From contig CAYPHY010000045.1 in assembly GCA_964410625.1 (NCBI GenBank), positions 1 to 40,597 of the forward strand: a stretch of 40,597 nt of DNA. The letters run 5' to 3'. The stretch's first letter is position 1. Every line of letters starts with the position of its first letter. Positions 7,884 through 15,500 of this stretch are shown here, piece after piece. Below the pieces are notes generated by a model. It saw only the letters and a list, made by a program, of their open reading frames with translations. It did not search any database and was not told the origin of the DNA. A program made the translations under genes and the position numbers. This DNA is from CAYPHY01 sp964410625 (GTDB taxonomy: Bacteria > Chloroflexota > Anaerolineae > Promineifilales > Promineifilaceae).

Positions 7884-9914
7884 ATGGATTATCGGTTTAA
7901 TGTGCCTCGAATTTTACTCTTCCTGCTGGCAGCGCTGCTGCTCCTGGTGGCAATCTCTTTTCACGCGCCGTGGCAAGCGGCCGCGGCCGGGAATTGGTGG
8001 CATAACAGTTGGGATTATCGCGTACCAGTGACGATGGCGGCCGGTGGGACGGCGCGAACCAACAAAGCGGCCGAGGTGGAGATCAACTTCACCACGCTGC
8101 TCAACCAGCTTAATAAGAGCGGGTCGCTGATTGTCAACTCGATTCGCGTGCTGGAAGTGAACCAAAATGGGGTGGTGATTGACGACAACGTCCCCTTCCA
8201 GTTTGATCCGGCCGCCAACTTTCATGCCGCCAACAACGCTCGTGGGACGCTGGTTTTCCTGTTGCAAGGGCAAACGGCGGCAACGGCCACGCGCCATTAC
8301 CACATTTACTTCGCCACCTCCGGCAACTTCTCCGCCCCTTCCTTTCCGGCGCGGGTCACGCTGACCGATGGCGTGCAGGATGAGGGCTTCGCCAGCTATC
8401 GTATCGTCACTGACAACGCCACCTATTTCTATCATAAGCAAGGCGGCGGCTTTTCCAGCCTCAACGATGCCAATGGCAACGACTGGATCAGTTGGAACAA
8501 GGCGAAAGGGGCCAATGGCGACTTTCGCGGCATTCCGAATCTAGTCAATCCCGATGATGGCGGTTACTTCCATCCCGGCCGAACCGGGATGACCAGCACG
8601 GTGCTTAGCACGGGGCCGTTGAAGGCTACGTTTAAGACGGCCAGCAATAACGGCCGCTGGGAAGCGATATGGGAGCTTTTTCCCGACCATGCGCGGATGA
8701 CTGTGCTGAAGGCGGATACGAAGTACTGGTTCCTCTATGAGGGAACGCCGGGCGGGGTTTTGCAGGGCAACCAGGACTTTATCGTGCGCTCGAACGGCAC
8801 GCAAAACCCCGCTTCAGGCAGTTGGTCGGGCGATCTGGCGGGGGAAGAGTGGGTCTATATGGGTGATCCGGCTGCCGGCCGTTCGCTCTATCTCGTCCAC
8901 CACAGCGAGGACAATGTGGTTGATTCCTATAAGCCGGACAGCAGCGGCAAGATGACGATTATGGGTTTCGGCCGCAAAAACAAAAGCCGTAACTTCACCC
9001 AGGTGCCAAAGCAGTTCACCATTGGTCTGGTAGACGCCACGGCCTATAACGCGGTGAAGGATGTCGTCCGCAACGCCTATAAGCCGCTGAATGTCGCCTT
9101 GGGCGCGGCCGAAGCACGTGACGGTAGCACGGGGCCTGGCCCAACCCCGACCCCTTCACCTACCCCCTTGCCCACGCCACCAGCGCAAGAGCCGTTGGTC
9201 GGCAAGCTGCATCTCAGCACGCCGGGCAATGTCAAAATCGGCGGCGTCACCTACGGGGACGAGGACATTCTCACTTATGATTTGCAGACCGGCACATGGT
9301 CGCTGCTGTTTGATGGTTCGGCCGCTGGTCTGCCGGGCAAAGCGGACATTGATGGGCTGGCAAAGGTCGGCGATGACCTCTATCTCAGCTTCCTTGTCCC
9401 GGTTTCCGTACCGGGGATTGGGCTGGTGGATGACGCCGACATCGTGCTTTATTCCGGCGGTACGTTCTCGCTGTGGTTGGATGGCTCGGCCTATGGGCTG
9501 ACGACCAACGGGGAGAACATTGACGGGATCGCCTTAGATCCGCAAGGGCGGTTGGTGATCAGCACGGCCGCTGCTTTCAACGTCCCCGGCGCGTCCGGCA
9601 ATCTCAAGGGGCAGGATGAAGACCTGCTTTTACTGGATGGCACAAGCTGGTCTATCTTGTTTGATGGCTCACACAATGCAAAGCTGGCAAAGCCTGATGT
9701 GTGGGGGGTGTGGCTTGACGACAATGGAGAGATTTACCTCAACACCCAGGCCAAATTTAATGTCCCTGGCGCCAGCGGCAGCGGCGCGGACATCTTCATT
9801 TGCACCCCCTCCAGTCTGGGACTCAAAAATACCGACTGCGCCTACCGCTTCTTCTGGGACGGTGATGCGGCCGGGTTGAAGAGTGTGGATGGGATTGATT
9901 TGGAATTGCCGTGA
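7884..9914 (+). CDS. Exported paralogue B: WWxxSWDYR domain plus FDGS-repeat module
   Basis: This 676-residue exported protein has a signal segment (ILLFLLAALLLLVAISF) and cleavage near AAAAG. Residues about 35-412 are the conserved region of paralogue A (starts WWHNSWDYRVPVTM; contains VPFQFDPAANF, FRGIPNLVNPDDGGYFHPG, GEEWVYMGDPAAGRSLYL, PKQFTIGLVDAT). A short Thr/Pro linker (TPTPSPTPLPTPP) leads to residues about 441-676. These hold four repeats of roughly 60 residues built on DEDILxYD..(S/T)WSLLFDGSAAGL...DIDGL...LYLS...VPG. The last repeat lacks its final strand, and the module begins with an orphan LHLSTPG strand, as expected if a ring closes on itself. AGGA lies 5 bases before the ATG. 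The binding partner is unknown. Confidence 0.85.
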   Translation: MDYRFNVPRILLFLLAALLLLVAISFHAPWQAAAAGNWWHNSWDYRVPVTMAAGGTARTNKAAEVEINFTTLLNQLNKSGSLIVNSIRVLEVNQNGVVIDDNVPFQFDPAANFHAANNARGTLVFLLQGQTAATATRHYHIYFATSGNFSAPSFPARVTLTDGVQDEGFASYRIVTDNATYFYHKQGGGFSSLNDANGNDWISWNKAKGANGDFRGIPNLVNPDDGGYFHPGRTGMTSTVLSTGPLKATFKTASNNGRWEAIWELFPDHARMTVLKADTKYWFLYEGTPGGVLQGNQDFIVRSNGTQNPASGSWSGDLAGEEWVYMGDPAAGRSLYLVHHSEDNVVDSYKPDSSGKMTIMGFGRKNKSRNFTQVPKQFTIGLVDATAYNAVKDVVRNAYKPLNVALGAAEARDGSTGPGPTPTPSPTPLPTPPAQEPLVGKLHLSTPGNVKIGGVTYGDEDILTYDLQTGTWSLLFDGSAAGLPGKADIDGLAKVGDDLYLSFLVPVSVPGIGLVDDADIVLYSGGTFSLWLDGSAYGLTTNGENIDGIALDPQGRLVISTAAAFNVPGASGNLKGQDEDLLLLDGTSWSILFDGSHNAKLAKPDVWGVWLDDNGEIYLNTQAKFNVPGASGSGADIFICTPSSLGLKNTDCAYRFFWDGDAAGLKSVDGIDLELP

Positions 9915-9993
9915 CGAGGTGATGGGGTGACAAGGTGACAAGGTGATCATTCACTCCACACCTTGTCACCTCTTCACCATGTCACCCTGTCAT
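9911..9993. terminator. gtgacaagg-type hairpin between convergent genes
   Basis: Iterated gtgacaaggtg words on the left and caccttgtcac on the right form an 11-bp perfect stem (9935-9945 with 9959-9969) within a longer imperfect one. It overlaps the ends of both convergent genes: the minus-strand stop at 9982-9984 lies inside the right arm. It is a likely bidirectional terminator made from a repeat. Confidence 0.55.
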
Positions 9994-10845
9994 CTTCCTA
10001 CGGCCGCCTTTCAACTTCTCCTGCAACTCTTTCAGCGCGTCCCATGCGCCTTGGGCAGCGAGGGCGGCTTGTTCCGGCCAGGTGGTGGGGTCGGCGATGT
10101 TGTAGCGGCGACCGGCGGCCGATAGTATTTCTCGCAATCGCTCCACCGAGGTTTGTGCCAGGTCGCTCAGATCAAAGATGCCCTGGTCAATCAGCAACGC
10201 AGCGATTCGCGGGCCAATCCCCTCCACCTTTTGCAACTCTTTCGGCAGCGGTTCACGACCGCCACCAGGCGGCAGCCCCACGTCTAGCGTTGTTGTGCGG
10301 GTTGCTGTTGTAGCCTCCGCTGCTTCATTTGCTGCCATTTCCGACTGTCCACTCTCCACCAGGGGGGTACTCACCTTCCACTCTTCACGCTCCACTCCCC
10401 ACGCTTCACTCTCCCGCCGCGGCCGCACAATCGCCCCCAACGCATCCACATACCACCCCTCGCGGCCGAATATCCCCACAATCTCCTCTCCCTCTTGAGC
10501 CTGGAAGTAGAAGTCTTGTTCGCCGCCGATGCCGCCATAAACATGGGAACTGCGCTTGTTGGTGTGGAACTGGATGTTGTCAATGTACCATCCGCTACGG
10601 CCGCTGATACCAAGCAGGTATTCATCTTCGCCGAGAAAGAAAACATGATGAATACCACCACCGGCTCCGGCTCGTGGCAGGGAGCTGTTACGTCCTTTGT
10701 CGTAGGTGAAGATTAGTTGTAAGCCGTCAACGCACCAATTGGCATAGATGTGGATTTCGCGCAGCCGCGTGCCAACGGGTATGACATAATCGCCAAATGG
10801 CTTTCCGCCCAATCCTCCGGCTGGGCCAAGTCGTGTGGTGTACAT
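9982..10845 (-). CDS. Jacalin-like lectin domain fused to a helix-hairpin-helix domain
   Basis: This 287-residue protein begins with a jacalin-like beta-prism region (about 1-140): RLGPAGGLGGKPFGDY at the start, then ISGRSGWYIDNIQFHTN and IFGREGWYVDALGAIV, the G-R-x-GW-Y-(I/V)-D pattern repeated as in jacalin folds. A Thr/Ala-rich linker follows. Residues about 195-250 carry LQKVEGIGPRIAALLIDQGI...LREILSAAGRRY, a helix-hairpin-helix like those in DUF4332 proteins. The C-terminus is charged. No signal peptide is visible, so it is probably cytoplasmic. AGGGG lies about 7 bases upstream of the ATG. Its last codons come from the repeat at 9911-9993. A sugar-binding plus nucleic-acid- or protein-binding role is inferred. 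Confidence 0.8.
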   Translation of the reverse strand: MYTTRLGPAGGLGGKPFGDYVIPVGTRLREIHIYANWCVDGLQLIFTYDKGRNSSLPRAGAGGGIHHVFFLGEDEYLLGISGRSGWYIDNIQFHTNKRSSHVYGGIGGEQDFYFQAQEGEEIVGIFGREGWYVDALGAIVRPRRESEAWGVEREEWKVSTPLVESGQSEMAANEAAEATTATRTTTLDVGLPPGGGREPLPKELQKVEGIGPRIAALLIDQGIFDLSDLAQTSVERLREILSAAGRRYNIADPTTWPEQAALAAQGAWDALKELQEKLKGGRRKMTG

Positions 10846-10974
10846 GGTTTTCCCCTTATATATGGTATAGTGGTGTAATCGTATATTGGTGCTAGATAGA
10901 TTATGCGTTCATTTTGAATGATTGTACACTTTTATGGAGCATTTGTTGATGCTAATCCTGTACTAAAGGGCGGG

Positions 10975-11003
10975 TTGACGCAGGGTATAAATCAGGGGAT
11001 AAT
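10975..11003 (+). promoter_or_regulatory. Promoter of the marR-like gene
   Basis: TTGACG at 10975-10980, a 17-base spacer and GATAAT at 10998-11003 match sigma70 boxes well. Transcription would begin near 11010. This excludes the TTG codon at 11004 as the start of the MarR protein and supports the ATG at 11034. Confidence 0.7.
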
Positions 11004-11007
11004 TTGG

Positions 11008-11019
11008 TTAGCTGGCTAA
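11008..11019. promoter_or_regulatory. Candidate MarR operator TTAGCTGGCTAA
   Basis: TTAGC-TG-GCTAA is an inverted repeat lying just after the -10 box, across the expected transcription start. Similar TTAG words recur at 11481-11540 after the gene. A bound MarR dimer would block transcription here, giving autorepression (inference). Confidence 0.5.
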
Positions 11020-11033
11020 AGAAAACGAAGCGA

Positions 11034-11462
11034 ATGAGTAACGAGAAGATTCAGGATACCACCGGCTTTTTGCTAGTACAGGTTTGCCGTGCACATCGCA
11101 ACCGGGCGCAGGCGTTGCTTGGTCATCACAACCTCCATCCGGGGCAGGAGTTGATGTTGCTGCGGCTGGCAAGCGCGGAAGGCATCACCCAATCAGAAGT
11201 GGCCGAGCAGCTCTGTGTACAACCGGCGACGGTGACGCGCATGATTGACCGCCTGGAGAAGGCCGGGTTGGTGCAGCGGCAGATGGACGCGGCCGATCAA
11301 CGAGTATCGCGGGTCTACTTGACGGAGGTCGGCCGCACACTGGTCGAACCGATTCAAGCGGTATGGCGTGAACTGGAGGAGATAAGCTTTCAGAATATGA
11401 CATTGGAAGAGCAGATTCTGCTGCGCCGTCTCTTGCTACAGGTTTATAGCAATTTGCAATAA
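11034..11462 (+). CDS. MarR-family transcriptional regulator
   Basis: This protein of about 142 residues has the MarR winged-helix layout. The N-terminal dimer helix (FLLVQVCRAHRNRAQALLG) is followed by LHPGQELMLLRLASAEGITQ. The recognition region is SEVAEQLCVQPATVTRMIDR, followed by LEKAGLVQRQMDAADQRVSR and YLTEVGRTLVEPI, with a C-terminal dimer helix. Family members repress drug-efflux, stress or catabolic genes and respond to small ligands or oxidation. The ATG at 11034 is used because the promoter puts the transcript start near 11010. Operator-like repeats lie on both sides, so it probably controls itself and the membrane-protein gene 182 bp downstream. Confidence 0.92.
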   Translation: MSNEKIQDTTGFLLVQVCRAHRNRAQALLGHHNLHPGQELMLLRLASAEGITQSEVAEQLCVQPATVTRMIDRLEKAGLVQRQMDAADQRVSRVYLTEVGRTLVEPIQAVWRELEEISFQNMTLEEQILLRRLLLQVYSNLQ

Positions 11463-11480
11463 ATTCGTTTCGGTGTTTTT

Positions 11481-11540
11481 TTAGCTAATTAGTTAGTCGG
11501 CTAATGAGTTGGGTTGAACGGATTGGTAAGGTTAGTTAGT
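11481..11540. promoter_or_regulatory. Cluster of TTAGC/TTAGT operator-like words
   Basis: Between the marR gene and the membrane-protein gene lie TTAGCTAA (11481-11488), TTAGTTAGTCGGCTAA (11489-11504) and GTTAGTTAGTAGG (11531 on). They share half-sites with the inverted repeat at 11008-11019, so they are probable sites for the same regulator. Confidence 0.45.
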
Positions 11541-11586
11541 AGGCACGGAAATCTCTGGGGTCCAAATATGGCTAATAGGTAGCGAG

Positions 11587-11605
11587 CAGTCCAACAGTTG
11601 GACTG
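11587..11605. promoter_or_regulatory. Perfect 9-bp inverted repeat upstream of the DUF6069-like gene
   Basis: CAGTCCAAC-a-GTTGGACTG is a perfect palindrome with a one-base centre, 39 bases before the start codon at 11645. A one-base loop is too small for an RNA hairpin, so a dimeric protein-binding site is the better reading. The sequence differs from the TTAGC words, so a second regulator is possible. Confidence 0.45.
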
Positions 11606-11644
11606 TAGACTTCAGCAGGTTTTCAAAATTACGGAGGTAACAAA

Positions 11645-12091
11645 ATGGTAACAAGCACACAGGATGCACAAAGCAGACAAACGGAAGTAGCGAAGAATGG
11701 ACGAGGATTGTGGACGACGGCGGTGATCGCCGGGGTGGTGGCTGGCGTGATCAATCTGATCATCTACTTCCTGGCAACCGCCGTATTGAACATCCCGGTG
11801 GAGATTACGATGGGTGGGCCAACCGCGCCGCTGGTTCCGCTGACGCCAGGGCCGGTGATCGTGATGAGCCTTATTCCAGCGATTGGCGCGGCCGTCTTGC
11901 TGTGGATATTGCGAAGATTTACAGCGCGGCCGTATACCATCTTTCTGATCATTGCCGTGATTGCATTGCTACTGTCGTTCGGCGGGCCGCTGCCGTTGCC
12001 GGTTGCGGCCGCGGCGAAGGGGGTCCTCATCTTGATGCATGTGGTGACGGCGGCCGTTATCGTTGGTTTTCTGGCGCGGTTTGCCAGATAG
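11645..12091 (+). CDS. Small four-helix membrane protein, DUF6069-like
   Basis: This 148-residue protein has a polar N-terminus and four hydrophobic helices: WTTAVIAGVVAGVINLIIYF, VIVMSLIPAIGAAVLLWIL, TIFLIIAVIALLLSFG and GVLILMHVVTAAVIVGFLA. The pattern, with a GGPTAPLVPLTPGP loop after helix 1, resembles DUF6069, a family of unknown function often found near regulators. GGAGGT lies 6 bases before the ATG, the best ribosome binding site in the window. It is probably under control of the MarR regulator just upstream. Confidence 0.75.
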   Translation: MVTSTQDAQSRQTEVAKNGRGLWTTAVIAGVVAGVINLIIYFLATAVLNIPVEITMGGPTAPLVPLTPGPVIVMSLIPAIGAAVLLWILRRFTARPYTIFLIIAVIALLLSFGGPLPLPVAAAAKGVLILMHVVTAAVIVGFLARFAR

Positions 12092-12120
12092 GGCATTTAG
12101 TGTTGAAGTGACCTGCACTT

Positions 12121-12205
12121 TTAACGCAGAGGCGCAGAGAGGCAGAGACGCAGAGTTTTTACACTTCTTTGTGCCTCTTTACCTCTGGGTCCCTGCATTC
12201 TAAGA
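12121..12205. repeat. cgcagag-type repeat, copy 2
   Basis: It starts ttaacgcagaggcgcagag like copy 1. The right arm (gtgcctctttacctctg...gcattctaa) has decayed, so the palindrome is weaker here. Confidence 0.75.
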
Positions 12206-12340
12206 TAATCCAACTGTCATTCCGAGCGGAGTCTTCGGAGCGAGGAATCCCTAGTATATTTCTGGTACAGGAGGTTGCAAGGGATTCTTCACTCCGTTCA
12301 GAATGACATTTGTTAAAACGTTTGAAATAGTGTACTTATG
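12206..12340. repeat. gtcattccgagcgga repeat, copy 2
   Basis: It contains gtcattccgagcggagtctt and, on the far side, the mutated ttcttcactccgttcagaatgacat, followed by acgtttgaaatagtgta. It belongs to the same family as 7702-7856 but is more diverged in the centre. Confidence 0.8.
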
Positions 12341-12566
12341 CATTTGCACCGAATTTACCTGAACTGAGAGCTATTTTTCGCGTTCATTCGTGATAATTCG
12401 ATGCTAAAAATTTCTGGATAGTCCTATCCCTGTAAATTCGTGTCCGCTCTTTAATCCTTATAGTACTAATTCGTTATTGCCACCTCTTGATTTAATTCAG
12501 TTTGTCACTAAAATTGCAGTCGAATTGTAGCGAGAATTACTTAATCCGGCTCGTATAAGAGGTGAC
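12341..12566. other. Upstream region of the GH13 gene
   Basis: No gene is seen. It holds a decayed attcgtg-type repeat (about 12376-12445) and then AT-rich DNA. AGAGGTGA lies just before the ATG at 12567 and serves as its ribosome binding site at short spacing. No confident promoter boxes could be assigned. Confidence 0.5.
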
Positions 12567-15500
12567 ATGACCCCACAACCGAAACGCTCGACCCGTCTGT
12601 TTCGTTCGCTTTTGCTCCTTGTTTTTATTGTATTAGCCACCCCTGTGGCGCTAATCAGCGCCAATGACAACAACATCCATTGGAATGAATTGGGCCACAA
12701 CAGCCGCGATCCACTCTATCGCAACCCTGGTGGCGCGGTCCCAACCAATACACCGGTTACGCTGCGCCTGCGTGCGCTCAATGATGATCTGACCGGCGCA
12801 ACGGTGCGCGTGTGGAACGACCGTCCGAACCAGGAGGCGTTCTATCCGATGAACAAAGTAGCCAGCGGCGTGACCTTTAGCGGCGACCCAAACACCTACG
12901 AGTTTTGGGAAGCGACGCTGCCCGGAAGCGCCCTGCCGACCGTCTACTGGTATCGCTTCATCGCCAATGATGGCAGCGCCACTGCCTTTTATGAGGATGA
13001 TAATGCACGCCTCGGCGGTTGGGGAGAGGTATTTGGCAGCAGCCCCGACAACAGCTACCAGCTTACTATCTATGACCCCGCTTTTGAGACCCCGGACTGG
13101 GTCAAGAACGCGATCATTTACCAGATTTTCCCCGACCGCTTCCGCGATGGCGACCCAACCAACAATCCGGGCGCGGGTGAATTCTTCTATGGCGCGTTTG
13201 ATACCATTGTCCGTTCCAACCAGACGGAGTGGAACGCGCGAATCTGTGATCCGCGCAGCCGCCCAGGTAGCACGGCCGTTTGTGCCGACAAATATAGCCA
13301 GAACTTCTACGGCGGTGACTTGCAAGGCATCATTGACAAGCTGGATTACATTGATGACCTCGGTGTCACGGCGATTTACTTGAACCCGATCTTTGAGTCC
13401 CCCTCCAACCACAAATATGACACCAAAGATTTCTTGCAAATTGATGATAACTTTGGCGATCTGGCGCTCTTCCAGACGTTGGTTAGCGAGGCCCACAGCC
13501 GGGGGATCAATATCATCCTCGATGGTGTGTTTAACCATAGCTCCTCCGATAGCTATTACTTCGATCGCTATAGTCGTTGGGACGCGGACGGCGACCCGAC
13601 GACGATTGGCAGCAACGACGGTAGCGGTGCATGTGAATCTACGGCCAGCCCCTATGTGGACTGGTACACCTTCTTCGAATATACGGGCGGCGGCTCGGCT
13701 CCCTGCTCCGACAACCGCGATTATCCGAAGTGGTTTGGCATCTTCGACTCGCTGCCCGTTTACCAGCACGATCATCCCGAAGTGCGCGACTACTTCATTG
13801 ACGACGGTGTAAACTCGGTCGGGCCATACTGGATGCAGTGGGCTGATGGCTGGCGGTTGGATGTCGCCCCGGAGATCGATCATGGGACGATCAACGATCC
13901 CGGTGATGATTATTGGGAGGAGTTCCGCGCGGCCGTCCATGCCGTCAACCCCGATGCCTACATCGTCGGCGAGGAGTGGGGCAACCCGACCTCGTGGACG
14001 ATTGACAACCAGTGGGACGCGACGATGAATTACCAGTTCGCGGCGGCCGTGCTCAGCTTCTGGCGCGACACGACCTTCACCGACAATGACTTCAACGGCG
14101 GTAGCTCAGCCGGAACGCTGGCTCCACTCAGCCCGGAACAGGTGAACGAGCGGCTGCTGAACTTGCAAGAGCGCTATGCGCCGGAAGCGTTCGCGGCGAT
14201 GATGAACCTCTTCAACAGCCACGACACCAACCGCGTCCTCTTCTTGCTCGACCATAACGCAGACGGCAACAACACCGCGCTGTACAACGACCCCAGCTAC
14301 GACTGGAGCGACGCTCGCCAGCGCTACCAGGGGGCGCTGCTGATGCAGATGACCCTCCCCGGCGCGCCAACGATTTACTATGGCGACGAGGTGGGGACGG
14401 TTAACCCGCCTGCCTATGATGGTTCGCAGTGGCAAGATGACCCCTATAATCGCGTCCCCTATCCCTGGTTGGATGCCAGCGGCACGCCCTACTATGCCCA
14501 CATGCAAAACGGGACGGAGCAGTCGAATTCGATTGAGTATGTGTCGTTGCTGACTGGTATTCGCAACAGCCATCCCGCGTTACGCACCGGCTCCTTTGAC
14601 CCGTTGCTGACCGATGATGCGGATGGCGTCTATGTCTACGGCCGCAAGCTCGATAATGACTCCAACGCGGCGATTGTGGTTGTCAATAAGAGCGGGACGG
14701 CGAAGAATGTCACGGTGGATGTCAGCGGTTACTTACCGGCCGGGACGACGTTGGAAGATGTGCTGAATGGTGGCACGGTCAATATCAACGCTTCTGGGGA
14801 GTTGACGGTCAGCGCCCCGGCGCGAAACGGCAACATCCTCATCCACGATGGCTTCAGCAACCGGCCGGAGGCGGTGGACGATCTGGCGGCGACGCCAGGA
14901 CAGAACGCGGTCGAGCTAAACTGGTCGGCCGCGACGGACGCTACCAGCTATGATGTCTATCGTAGTTTGCTCAGTGGCGGCGGCTACCAGTTCCTGGCTA
15001 ACACCAACAGCACGAGCTATACGGATTCGACGGCCCAGAATGCTACCATCTACTACTACGTGGTTGTCAGCAAGAACGACACCACCCTGTTGACCAGCGA
15101 TTACTCCAACGAAGTCAGCGCCACGCCACAGTATGACCTGAGCGACGCGTGGTATAACTTGCAGTGGCCGCCGACAATCAACCATGTCTTGAGCGCGGTC
15201 AATCCGACGGAAAACGTCTACGGCCATATTTACATTGGCGGCGTGACCGACGCCAGTTCTGATCCTGTGCCGGGTATTCGCGCTCAAGTTGGCTATGGGC
15301 CGGAGGCTGATCCACCAAGTAGTGGGTCTTGGACCTGGTTCGAGATGTCGCCCAACCCCGGCTATGATTTTGGTCAGAACAACGACGAATATCAAGGGAC
15401 AATGCTGCCAACGCAGGCGGGTACATTTAAGTATACGACGCGCTGGAGCGGCGACGGTGGCCAGACCTGGTATTACACCGATATGGGCGGCCCGCCCTAC

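Noticed and set aside
12651..13940. 429-codon open frame antisense to the GH13 gene
   Set aside because: It is a codon-bias shadow of a strongly supported enzyme; no domain is recognisable.
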